Source of the DNA: Heterotrichella gracilis
Taxonomy: Eukaryota > Sar > Xanthophyceae > Tribonematales > Xanthonemataceae
Length of the DNA stretch: 64,000 nucleotides
NCBI GenBank assembly: GCA_032358255.1
Contig: JAULBX010002224.1
Coordinates: forward strand, 62,001 to 126,000
Reading direction: 5' to 3'
The notes below the pieces were generated by a model that searched no databases, was not told the origin of the DNA, and worked only from the letters and a program-made list of their open reading frames with translations. Positions within the stretch are counted from its first letter, which is position 1. Every line of letters begins with the position of its first letter. The position numbers and the translations under genes were made by a program. Shown piece by piece: positions 33,077 to 43,924 of this stretch.

Positions 33077-34156
33077 ATGCTTCTGTTAGTAGCCTTGCAA
33101 CGACTGCTTGTAATAGTCCTGGTCCACCAGACCATCGCTGAGCAAACCACCAGCACGCCTCCTTGTGTTGAACCAAAAACGTTTGCGGACCTCCCAGACG
33201 TCGTCTTCTGCCGCAACACACTCACCCAGTACAACAGAGAGTGTAGGTTGAGCGAATCTGAGGACTCCTATTGCTGCAAGTTGGCAAAGGACTTCATCAC
33301 CAGCAGCTGCCATTGTTGGAAAGGCTTCTCTCACCAGCTGTACAGAGGACTAGCGCAGCACTACACCAGCTGCAGCGCCCAAAAACAGTCACCCAGGGCT
33401 GATAAGGATGCAGCCCAAGCCATCAAGCTGTTTGTGGGCGTTCTGTCAAGCGGCAAGAACTGGCATGCCAGGAAAGCAATCAGGGAGACCTGGGGAGGAC
33501 ATGAGCGCGTGCACAGGCTAGCTTTTGTGGTTTCAGCTCCTAAAAGCGAAGCGCTGCTTGACAGAGTCCGCAAGGAGGCAAGCCAGCACGGGGACATCAT
33601 ACTGCTGCCCTACATCTCGGAAGACTACTACAAGATTACCCACCAAACGCTGGAGATCTTTAGGGTGGCTTCCTGGGACAAGAGCACCACCTATGTGCTA
33701 AAGGCAGACGACGACAGCTACGTCAGGGTAGGCAAAGTGTATCAGCGGCTGCTGGACAGTCCAAGGGAGAGGCTCTTCCTGGGCTACATAGAGAACCCTG
33801 GCGGTGGCCCCCATCGAGACCCCAACAGCCAGTGGCACGTCTCAGAGCAAGAGTGGCCCTCTGACGTGTACCCACCCTGGGCGCACGGGGCAGGCTACGT
33901 GTTGAGCGCTGATCTGGCAAGGGAGATAGCCAACGGTGCTGCGCTGAAGCCATCCAACCGAACCATCTTCAAGTTGGAAGATGTGGCTGTGGGGTCGTGG
34001 GTGCAGTTCATCGCTCAGGAGCAGGGGTGGCAGCTGAACTATGTCCGGGACAACAGGTTCAATTTTGCTGGGTGCAATGCTGGGGACCTTGTTTCACACT
34101 ATGTCAAGCCCCAGCGCATGTTGTGCATGTTCAAAAGGAAAGGCCGTTGCTGTTGA
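33077..34156 (+). CDS. GT31 beta-1,3-galactosyltransferase-like enzyme, intronless
   Basis: Glycosyltransferase of family GT31, likely adding a beta-1,3-linked hexose to a glycan in the Golgi. Single exon, 359 residues, with a hydrophobic N-terminus (LLLVALQRLLVIVLV) acting as signal peptide or anchor. A Cys-rich N-terminal region (CRNTLTQYNRECRL, CCKLAKDF, SSCHCWKGF) precedes the catalytic domain. GT31 motifs are clear: LFVGVLSSGKNWHARKAI followed by RETWGG, the DxD-type motif KADDDSYVRVGK, and FKLEDVAVGSWV. It is intronless, unlike nearly every neighbour, which suggests a retrocopy or intron loss. It heads a run of four glycan genes. Donor and acceptor sugars are not known. Confidence 0.9.
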   Translation: MLLLVALQRLLVIVLVHQTIAEQTTSTPPCVEPKTFADLPDVVFCRNTLTQYNRECRLSESEDSYCCKLAKDFITSSCHCWKGFSHQLYRGLAQHYTSCSAQKQSPRADKDAAQAIKLFVGVLSSGKNWHARKAIRETWGGHERVHRLAFVVSAPKSEALLDRVRKEASQHGDIILLPYISEDYYKITHQTLEIFRVASWDKSTTYVLKADDDSYVRVGKVYQRLLDSPRERLFLGYIENPGGGPHRDPNSQWHVSEQEWPSDVYPPWAHGAGYVLSADLAREIANGAALKPSNRTIFKLEDVAVGSWVQFIAQEQGWQLNYVRDNRFNFAGCNAGDLVSHYVKPQRMLCMFKRKGRCC

Positions 34157-34297
34157 GTCCTTCTGTACTGCTGTGAAGCATTAAAGGCAGTGCCAAGTTG
34201 ACGTGTTGGCATACCAATTTTCAAATACTAGTTTTGAGAAATTGAATGAACCTCTCCATGTTTGTGTAACAAATTGCTCGTGACAGTATCAGAATAA

Positions 34298-37200
34298 ATG
34301 GGAGCCTGTTTTGCTTTCTTGGCTGTTGGGACGCGTGGGGATGTTCAGCCTCTGTGGGCCCTGGCTGTACGGCTCACTCGCAGCATTCCTGGGTGTAATG
34401 TTACATTCATCACCCATGGAGCACACAAGGTGGGTTCAGATCTCCTGTTGGTTTTCGGCCTGGTAATGATTTTCAGTGCACTTGAATTAAAAAATCCCAG
34501 GTGCTTTGGCAGCCAGTGACACTTCAGATACTTCACACTTGTATCCACCTCGACCCACCCTGGCACAGGCTTTCATTGAACCACCTACAGAGGGCATCAC
34601 CACGTACTGGCTCACCTCCCAGCCTGCACGGTGTTGGAACAACCAGGAGCAGGTGAGGCAAAATCTTGCCATTGTCGCACATCCCTTGACATGTGATTCT
34701 GCCATCCAAGTCTGGCTTTGCTTGAATTTGCTGGCCTCAGCAGTCACTGAATCGCTGTGTCATGATGCAATCCAGGATGTTTCTGCTGCTGCGAGGCACG
34801 AGGAGTGCATACAGGCCTGCCTACAATGGGCTGCACGTGTGGCTGAGATAGCCATTGGCAAGGATGCCGCCAACACACCGGATGCGCCCTTCTGCAATCC
34901 CATGCTGGTATTCAACCTGTTTGCATTGGAGGCCTTCCTTGTTGCGGAGGCACTGTCAATTCCTTGCGTGGTGGCCTCGCCATGCTTGGCGCCATATGCC
35001 CCTCCAGCAGCATTTGCCAGGAGGTTCCAGCTGGCGTATCCACAGGTGTACAGGACACTCAAGGGCAGTGATGGCGTGCCAGGTAATGATGCCACAAATG
35101 CTGGGGCGTCGCTGGTGCTTGGCATGTTGGAGGTGCATGCACGCACGGGTTCACAAGGCTTGTCACAATTATTGTTAAAAACTGGAGCGTAGGTGTGTTG
35201 CCAACGTTAATTGATGCATCCCACCTGGGGCACTGTAAATTCTGGGAGGGGGGTGATGGGCATGCCATGGGGTGCAGGGGAAGTGGGCTGGCAGGATGTG
35301 GAGCACTGGATGTGGCCACTGTTCTCAGAAACGTGGCAAGATGTGCGCGTACAGAGGCTGGAGCTGGCAGCAATCTCCTTCTTGTCAGCAAGTGCCAGCC
35401 CAAGGCCTGCTATCCCCATCTTGTATGGTATGTAAATTTGCCATTGAATGCCTGTCTGCCTATGGTGATACTTGCTCACCTCCGCTGCCATGCTGCCTAG
35501 AAATCATGCTATCAATACATCATTCAGGTTGGTTATGAACACTGGACGTGCGCAGGGATCAGCCCAGCCCTGGTTGATCGTACGGGGGATTGGCCTACCT
35601 CTGCACGCCTGTGCGGCTTCTGGAACACCGGTGCACATGGGGTTCGAATGGAGCAGCAGCAGCTCCTTGCCGAGGTGCAGGCACTTGGCCAATGCCACCC
35701 TGGCGGTGTCATGTGTGTGGATTTTGGCAGCGCTGCAAACATGGGCTTGCTGCACAACCCAGAGGCGTTTGGTGAGATGCTATCACTGTGCCTGAACAGG
35801 AGCAACATGGCTGCGGTGATGCTTACTGGTGGCTGTCAGTCTCTTGCAGAGGTGAGTAACTAAGTAACCACGTTCCAGCTTTTACATCACTGAGGATGCC
35901 GCACTCAATTTTAAGGGCCAAGACTTGTCAAACCATCATTTTCTACTAGCTGAGGTGTGGCGTACATGTTCCACTTGCATTTTCTTCAATTCCACATCAT
36001 CTGCAATTCTCCATAACACCAAAAGCTAAATTACTTACAAGTATGTGTTCCAAAGTACGATTAATTAACATTGCCACTACCTGTTTGGCAGGCGGTGCAG
36101 CAGCCATGCAGCCAGCAGCACTTACTGTGCATCAGTGCTTCAGTGCCCCATGCGCAGCTGCTGCCATCATGCGCCATGCTGCTCCACCACGGGGGAGTAG
36201 GCACAGTGGCATCCGCGCTACATGCAGGGCTCCGTCAGATCGTCTGCCCATTCCACTTCGACCAGTTCTTCTGGGCAGACAAGCTGGCATGGATGGGCGT
36301 CAGCCCTTCCCCGCTCGACCATAACCTCCTGTTCCCAGCAACCCTGCCCTTGGGCAGTGACCACCCAGAGCGTCAGCAGCACATTGAGAGGGGGTCTCAG
36401 GCGCTTGAGACCGCCATTGCCTACTGCAGGAGTAGCACCGCCGTACAGCGATGCCAGGAGCTAGCCAGGCAGCTGGAGGCGGAGAATGGCTGTGCGGCTG
36501 CAGTGCAGCACATTGTGGAGTCAGTGGGGGCTGGTGGCAGCACAGACGCTCACAGCCTTAGGGCAGCATGCTCATGGCTGCTGGCCACTGGGGTGCAGGC
36601 CCCAGAACCCCTCCCCACCCTGCAGCAGCTGGATGATTTGCACGCGGTTGCCCATGTTGCGCCGCCAGATCAGCCAGGTGTTGTTGATGTCCTACAACAG
36701 GGGGATGCTTCTCACGCAGTTGTCTGTTTCAAAGCTGCAGATCAGCCAGTTGTTGTTGATGTCGTACAGCAACTGCATCCCAGTGAAGACTTTACTGCCA
36801 GCCAGCCACAGCTGGTTGAATTGCCTAGTGACCTGCACGTGTGGAGCTTCTCGCCAGCTGAGGCAAGATTCATACACAATGAGATTTTCGAGCAGCAATG
36901 CTACTTGCAGCAAGGGATTTGTGTGCCTGAAGGGGCAATCATTGTGGACGTTGGAGCCAACATAGGTACGGTTTTTTTGCAAAGCCACAATTCGATCTCA
37001 TATCCATTTTTCAGCAGGGAGTATAAGTGATGCACTGAGTGCCAGCTTGGCCTGTCGTGAAGTATACATGTAAGTGATGCATGAGCCATTCTCCCCAATT
37101 TCAGCTTACAGGTGAACACATGGTGCAGGGCTGTTTGCTCTCTTCCTGCTTCGGAATCCGGCCTTCAAGGTGGGGCACCTGTACGCGCTTGAACCCATTC

Positions 37201-37871
37201 CACAGTTGTGCTCCTTACTGGAGGACAACTTGGCCAACCAAGGGGTAGCGGCATCCCAGGTGACAGCCATGCAATGCGGCGCAAGCAAGCAGGATGGCCA
37301 TCAGCCCTTCACCTTCTACCCTCACCTGCCGGGCAACTCCACCATGCACCCTTCCAGGCAGGCTGCAGTCCATCAGCAGCTCATGCAGTCTAGCACCCAG
37401 GCATCGCTGACCAGGGACGCGCTTGTGGTTGACTGTCACGTGCAGCGGCTCAGCAGCGTTTTTGTTGCGGAGCATATTTCCCAGGTGGGAATTTAAAATC
37501 ATGCATTTGCGTGCTATTTTTGTGTGTTCCACAGTGAGCAAGGTGTCAAATCTGCTGGCAAGTTGTATTTTCTAGTGGGAAGCATAACATATAACAATAG
37601 ACATTATCATGTTGAGATCATTTTTGACAGAAACTGCCTTGCTACCCAGGTTGATCTCCTCAAAATCGATGTGGAGGGTGCAGAGCTGGAGGTGCTGCAA
37701 GGCATTGAGGCGCGCCACTGGCCAATGATCAGGCAGGTGGTGGTGGAGGTGCACGATGTGGATGGTTGCTTGGCAGCTGCGAGGCGGCTGTTGCAGTCCC
37801 AGGGTTTTACTGTCAGCACAGTCTGCCAGTTGCCGCCCTGCAATTTCATGGCGTATGCTATTCGCCCATAG
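34298..37871 (+). CDS. Fusion: UGT80/GT28-like glycosyltransferase + FkbM-family methyltransferase
   Basis: Predicted bifunctional enzyme. Exons: 34298-34429, 34501-34652, 34776-35082, 35278-35427, 35556-35851, 36092-36965, 37129-37484, 37650-37871; about 829 residues. The N-terminal half is a GT-B glycosyltransferase of the sterol-glucosyltransferase type. It has MGACFAFLAVGTRGDVQPLW at the N-terminus and QDVEHWMWPLFSETWQDVR. The donor-binding region is GGVMCVDFGSAANM and LLHHGGVGTVASALHAG, then CPFHFDQFFWADKL. After a linker of about 150 residues, the C-terminal part is an FkbM-type SAM methyltransferase: IIVDVGANIG joined to LFALFLL, LYALEPIPQLCSLLEDN, DLLKIDVEGAELEVLQGIE. One exon (36092-36965) covers the end of the GT and the start of the methyltransferase in one frame, so the fusion is not an artefact of exon choice. 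Exon 34501-34652 needs one extra base. Confidence 0.85.
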
Positions 37872-38629
37872 TCATTACTGCCATTGTGGGACGGCCGGAG
37901 GGCATACAGGCCTGCTTCAGTACTGGTGGGAGGAGACCGTCTCGTTTGAACCAACGAGTCAAAAGAGGCCCACAAGAGTTCAGTAGCCCACTCGAAATGT
38001 ATTAACACTTTGATGATACACATGATGTCAAATGAATTTTGTTGCTGCATGTTGTTGCAACGAAACTCTCTGAGACAATGTGCAGCATGTGCATGCCAGG
38101 TGTATTGTGGCCAACCATCGAATTAACATCACTGCGACTTTTGTTGGATGAATTTACCTTTTCTTCTTACAGACTTGTATCAGTGTGCTGCCTTGCCTTG
38201 CAAAAAGACGCAGCTCCAGCATGTACTGTATGTACACCACACGTGATATGGCCAGTTGCAATGATTGTAACAGCGCAGCAAATCTTCTCAATTTCAAATT
38301 GGCTAATAGCGACTGAGGGTTGCATGACATTGTCATGTCATTGATTTCAGTTACCCAATCAGCTGACTTGCCAATGGTACGAACCGGGTGTCTGGAATCT
38401 TTTTCAACGATAGTGCTACAGCAAGGCATGACTAATCAGTTCCATGGCATGTACGGATTCATTTACTGTGCACAGCATAATATGCTGCATGTTATGCTGC
38501 ATATAATTCGTTTATAATTGTGCTCAAGGTGGATCACAATCAGTAGAGAAGTTACTCAAATGGTAACAACAACAATGGTAAATAAGTAAAAGTATGTACA
38601 TCAACAAATCTGGCTTGCTGGCCTAGGTC
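37872..38629. other. Convergent 3' region
   Basis: About 760 bp between the stop codons of the GT-FkbM gene and the GT90 gene. AT-rich relative to exons, with no recognised gene. Confidence 0.5.
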
Positions 38630-41152
38630 TCAGGTGGCTGCCGCACTGCAGTTATGGAATATCCATGGGTACGCCTCCCGCACCAGGCGCTTATCTCCTG
38701 GGTAATGGAATTGCTCCAGCAGCCACTCCGGGGTGACGAGCTTGGCACGTGGGCTGGGGGTCACCTTGAAGCTCTGCAGCTCTGCATATTCCTTGAACAT
38801 GGACACCATGTACTCGTACACATCCTGTGCACAGAGGTTTAATTTCAAAGAAACTTCAACATTTTCACATCGTCACAAAACTGATAGGCTCATGATTGAC
38901 TCCCCTGTGCACTGATGCCATGTGGCCAACCGCCACACTCACATGCAACCACGTGCAACAGATTGCCAATGTGCACAAAACCAGCACGACAATGGCAACC
39001 TAAAAGGTGTCCTGTTCCATGACTGTTGCGATGAGATGTTCAACCCCGTTGTGTGACCTATGCTGCATCTCTGCTAGGTGCACATCCCATACCTGCATGC
39101 GTAGGTGGTACGCCATAAACTCATGCGCCGCCTCCCTGATCTGCTCTGCATTGTGCACTTCTCGCACTCGAGGTTGGTGCAACCGACGTCGCTGCGATGA
39201 CATGCCCTGCTCTGGTCCTCGACATGGATTCGTCTGTTGGCGACCAGCGCTGATGCTGCCCGTGGAGTTCTTCTGAGCCAGTATCGTTTTGGTGCCAGCA
39301 TTCACAAAAGAATCATGAGACAAGTAGTGGTCTGCAGCCTGCAATCTGCGATGCCCTGATCGGGATCCAAGTCTGTGGCCTAGATTATGCGTGTGTTGTT
39401 TGGCTGACTCTAACTGTGGCGGCTGCCCATCTCGCCCTTCCATCCAATACATCCTGTCGACCAGCTGCTGGCAGAGCGGTCCATTGGCTGGATCGACAAC
39501 AATGTAATGCACATTGGGCTTGAGCTGCCTGCTAAACCATTCATGCCACCGCGGCTTTACCATGAAAACCACCCCACCAGTTGCCAGCAAGTACTTCAGG
39601 GATGCAGAGTAGCCTGCACCCAACAACATCGAAAGAAATAAGGAAATAAAGGGGACGCACGAAGGTGGGCCACTGAAAACCACAACATAGGCTTGATCCT
39701 GAAGGCAATCAAATATCATGATGCAACCAAGTGACCCTTTATTGGCATAACTCACCATATGATTCGATGTAAATGAGGTACTTGTACAGGGCTCGCTTGC
39801 CCATGTGCACGACGCTGTCGTGGTCTTTGAAGTACACATGGCCCGTGTTGAACCACTGCTCAGCGGCCCTGCTGCAGCCCACAACCGCCCTCCTGTGCCT
39901 GTCGCCCCACCCCCTGACAGCACGGCCCCGGTAGAACAGCTGGGGAGCCCTCACCCTGAAGGGTATCACCATGTCAAGGTGCATGAGCTGGTCCCGCTGC
40001 TGCTCCCAACCAAACACAAACGTCCCATCCTGGTGCAGAGCACAAACGCGTGTCATGGTGCAGCGGATGACAGATGAGGAATGGTATAGGAGTAGATATA
40101 ACCTTTAGATAGTGCTTGGGACAGTGCTGTGCTGCGCTCCATATGGTACCCTGGTTAAGGGTTTATGGTCCAAAGTCGCCGTGGAGTGTGTGGTATGGGG
40201 TAGAGAGTTGATCACGCACCCATTTCCGCTGCTGGTTCTTCCCCATGTTGGACCAGAATGTGAAGTCTGGGACAGGGACGTCTACATGCTTGTCCGAGCT
40301 GCAGTAGCTGAAGAGCGGGGAGCACCCCAGTAAGCTGCGCTCGTCAAAGTCTTTGTAACAATTTCCCCACCCCAGGACCGGAACATCCGCAAAGTGGATT
40401 AGTGCGTCAATGTCGGGAAGTTCGCCCGGGGAGCGCAGCAGCAGGTCTAGAATACCTAGCCACAAACATGCTGTCAGCTTGTGGTGACGTGAGGCAAGAA
40501 GTTCAGTTGCACGACTAAAAGCTGTTGCGCACCAAGCATCCAGTAGGGTCCGCGGGCTGCTGAGTGCATCAACCCTTCCTTGTGTGGGAACCAGACACCC
40601 TTGTAGTGACCTGGGTGCAGGTCTGACGTATCTACATATAACTTTCCCTGCGCAAGAGCTGTGTGGTTATCGAACATGGGGAAGAACCAGCTATCAGTGG
40701 ACACTGTGTACGGTTACACTATGGTACCATACCATACCATACCATACCTGGTACACTTGAAAGCGCATCCCATCGTCGGGTACCTGCACATATGGGTTTG
40801 ACTTCATCCCCACCTGAAGTATGCCTCTTGCCTGCAACTGGGAGTCTCACAGCACTTTGGCAGTTATCACCTGTCTCCGTGTGAACACTGCAGTCTTGGC
40901 TATCATGTCCTGGGTTATGCCATCCTGGTTCTGTCTCCACCTTGCCAGGTCCTTCTGGATGTGAGGCAGGTAGTAGGAGGGCTTCAGCTGAGGCTGGGGT
41001 TTCAGACAGCAGCTGCTCCCCGTTGCTTGCACAGCTGCCAACGTGATACATTGCAGTAGTAACAACAGTTTGCAATACTGCTGCAAATTCAAACTCGACC
41101 CTCTACTGGCAACGCTTGTGCCATACAAGCGGCTAGGTTTGCCGGCCAACAT
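38630..41152 (-). CDS. GT90 (CAP10/KDELC/POGLUT-type) glycosyltransferase
   Basis: Transfers a sugar (in known members glucose or xylose) to protein or polysaccharide in the secretory route. Minus-strand exons: 41152-40871, 40783-40748, 40647-40533, 40455-40220, 40029-39756, 39613-39093, 38824-38630; phases close, 552 residues. The N-terminus has a basic start and hydrophobic stretch (LLLLLQCITLAAVQA), a likely signal anchor. Family features: FWSNMGKNQQRKW, FVFGWEQQRDQ, RAPQLFYRGRAVRGWGDRHR, and the diagnostic LYKYLIYIESYGYSASLKYL, then KPRWHEWFSRQLKPNVHYIV. Exon 39613-39093 carries a basic, low-complexity insert of about 80 residues. The donor after exon 2 sits in an ATACC microsatellite. 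It is head-to-head with the Fringe-like gene. Confidence 0.86.
40722..40750 (-). repeat. ATACC pentamer microsatellite at a splice donor
   Basis: Several CATAC/ATACC units on the plus strand read as CAG followed by repeated GTATG on the minus strand. The donor of GT90 exon 40783-40748 is thus followed by a series of identical alternative GTATG motifs. Confidence 0.9.
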
Positions 41153-41771
41153 GCGACGTCAACGTCGCCTCATCGACTTTTGAAAATGTTATGTGCGCAG
41201 ACACTCAGCAAAGGCGCCACTTTAAAAGTGACTTTTGGCATGCATGCATCACTTCTGGAGAACGTATGCATGCATAAGCAACGTTTACCCCCGTTGCAGC
41301 GGAGTCACAGCAACACAGCTGCTGTGCTTTGAGAGGAACAAGGAAGGGAACTGAAGCATCAAACAATGAAGATTTTGAGGTTATATAGTGAATTGGGTGT
41401 CACGTTGACAAACTGTGTCGTACAGTTCAGTAGCGCGGGAGTGGGGTTGGGGTATTAGTAAAGCGGTACTACATTCAGTTTCTGAAACGAACATACCCAA
41501 ACAGGTAGATGTCCAGAGTACATTTATTGCCTGGCCTGGCTAAAACGTCTGTTGTGTTAGGACGCCGTTCTTTGTCGGTGATGGTGAACGGAATGCACTT
41601 AATGCCGTGAAACTGAAGCTGCAACCTGTTCCATGGGAGCATCCAAAGTTCCACTGTTTAAGGGCACTGTACAGGTTCAGACGGCTCAAGCCTTCCGCCT
41701 GCTATGTCAGTACAAATATCCCTTCCATGCACTTCCATTGACGCTCACTTGACCAGCACATCAGAGGCAGA
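41153..41771. promoter_or_regulatory. Divergent intergenic region between GT90 and Fringe-like GT genes
   Basis: About 620 bp between outward-facing glycosyltransferase start codons, hence a candidate shared promoter. It contains a GCATGCATGCATC run near 41238-41250. No coding exon was recognised. Confidence 0.45.
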
Positions 41772-43454
41772 ATGCTTCCCCTTTCCCTCCTCGGCTGTAT
41801 CTGCCTGGCCTTCATGTGTTGCATTGCAACTGGCTTTCAGTGCAATGAAAGCGACTGCCCAGTCAAGCCAATGAGAACACACAACGCTTCCACTTACCAA
41901 CAGTTACAGAGTGACCCTCAAAGTATACAGATACAAAATCCACTACATGCCACCAATAAGCTAGCCAGTACCCAGCAAGGAAAGTTGAGTTCCAAGCTTG
42001 TGAAGTCTTACACGCCTTTCAGACCAGCTCCCAGAGCACCCACTACACGAAATGATCTGGTCATAGCTTTTTCCACAACAATGGAGCGGTTTGACCTCAT
42101 CCAATCCAGCAGGTGTGTACCAAGTAGAACCCAGCAGATGTGGCAGATGATGTCTGCAGCTTGCAAGTTGCTGGGAAAAGGCACTCCATGCCCGACTCCA
42201 TGCACATCACTATGAACTTTGAGCTGCTGTGTCTGCGTGCTGGATATTCCTGCATACCACAAGCGGCACTTGACCATAAGTTTTGGGTGTCCGATGCAAC
42301 TTGCAAGCTAACGAGAAATTGCAACACAATTCTTTTGAAACTCCTTGTGACAATGCAGGCTCTACAGGCAAGGCATTCGGACACTTGTGGCCAGCAACGC
42401 CAAAGTACCAGCACAAATAATTAACGGGACCGATGCGGAGTTTGAGACCTATCTTGTGTTCCATGATGAGAGGGACTCTACTTTGCGATTCTCTGAAGAC
42501 CTTGGCTTCCCAGAAGACATCTACTTCCCAGAAGACATGCGTTTCCCTGAGGACCTGCGCAGCAGCATGGTTCCATTCCTTGCCAATCTAACACATGGAG
42601 CAAGGAACTACAAATGGATCCTGTATGCATCGGATGACACCGTATGGGTCATTGACAACCTGTTGAATGGAGTCCTGAAAAGGCTCAACCCCAACATGCC
42701 CTACGCCATCACTGACAGCCTGTGGCTACAGAACAACATGGAGGCAGTGAGAGACGCACCGCGTTGCCTTCCGTGCAATTTCAAAATCCTGGCAGCCAGC
42801 AACAGCTCCTCTTCAAACCCTAAACCCTACTTCAGAGGGTGCCCTTGCACAGTGCGCCGCATGTGCAACAGCAAGGCCTTTGCAGACCACCTCGATCCAG
42901 ATACCTGCACCCTCTTTGACAGCCACCTGTCAGAACACCCTGGATTCAAGCCGAGATTGCACCTGGACAGCAGCTCTGGTCTGATCCTGAGCACAGGCTT
43001 GATGCAGGCGCTGACCTTTGGCAGCCTGCAGACATGCCTCCAACAAGGTCCACGTGGCAGCAAAGGCGAGGGCGGCATTGCATCAGCTATGGGGGCTGGA
43101 AACATGCTGCTAGCGTGCATCTGGGAGCAGGGGTTTGCCATTACTGACCCAGGCTTTGGGTACTTCCAGGAAGACTTTCAGCTTTTCTCCCCGTTCAAGG
43201 GCAGCCATTCTGAGCTTCTCAAGGCATTTCATGTGCTGCTTCGACGTGAGTGCACGGATGCCGTGTGCAAAATGATGACCAGCCACCTGGGTCTAGTTGT
43301 TTCAACCAACCTAGGGGTGGGCAGGGTGGAAGACTTGTGGAATGCGGAGCGTCTTACTCGTGAAATATTGTACATTGTTGAGCAATTTGGCGAGTTCAAG
43401 CGGCAACAAAGGATTGCTGCCCGCTTGAGAGCCAAGATCCCTACCACCTTGTAA
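41772..43454 (+). CDS. Fringe/GT31-like glycosyltransferase
   Basis: Golgi-type glycosyltransferase. Exons: 41772-42112 and 42359-43454; phase 2 junction, 478 residues. The N-terminus is a signal peptide or anchor (LPLSLLGCICLAFMCCIATG). The second exon has the Fringe/DUF604-type core KWILYASDDTVWVIDNLL, in which SDDT supplies the DxD metal/nucleotide-sugar motif, followed by MPYAITDSLW. C-terminal motifs include SSSGLILSTGLMQAL and an EDFQLFSPFKGSH stretch. An FPED-based triple repeat (PEDIYFPEDMRFPED) precedes the core. A telomere-like CCCTAAACCCTA lies in the coding sequence (42815-42829) and reads as NPKPY. Exact linkage is unknown. Confidence 0.8.
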
Positions 43455-43924
43455 CAAAAAAACTGTAAAAATAAATATGTTTTCTGCCTTCAGAAAGGCA
43501 AACTGTTTGCAGTGCAATTGCAGTTGCAATGCCGTGGGCCCGCTATGGCATCGCATTGTCTATTGGGCACTGCCGCAGGCCCTAATTTAGGGTTTTTAGA
43601 CCTATACAACTGCCAGACTCGAGTTGACTACAGATAGTTTAAAACGGCGTGGTATCTGCCATTGTTACGGTGTTACCAATGCATGCCCCAACTCATATAA
43701 TAGAGGTTAAAGCTCAATAAGTTGCCTGTGTGACGAAACATATGCATGCATCATGCATGCATAATTAGGGAGGTTCGCCATGTATGTTGCTCGTGTGCAA
43801 TCAACCAGCAGCCGTGTGGTAACAGAGTTCGTCACCTTATGTAAAGAACTGGGTTTGCACACCTGCCCTGCAAGTCGCTGCCAATAAATAAGTGGATACC
43901 CCATGTATTTGGGGCACCTTCTAC
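43455..43924. other. Intergenic region between Fringe-like GT and SWSAP1-like genes
   Basis: About 470 bp. An AATAAA-like element near 43470 may serve 3'-end formation, and a TTTAGGGTTTTTAG unit lies at 43578-43591. A TGCATGCATCATGCATGCAT palindromic cluster lies at about 43741-43760. No gene was recognised. Confidence 0.45.

Noticed and set aside
43741-43760. TGCATGCA palindromes as transposon ends
   Set aside because: No paired inverted repeats at a fixed distance with target duplication were seen; they are scattered singly.
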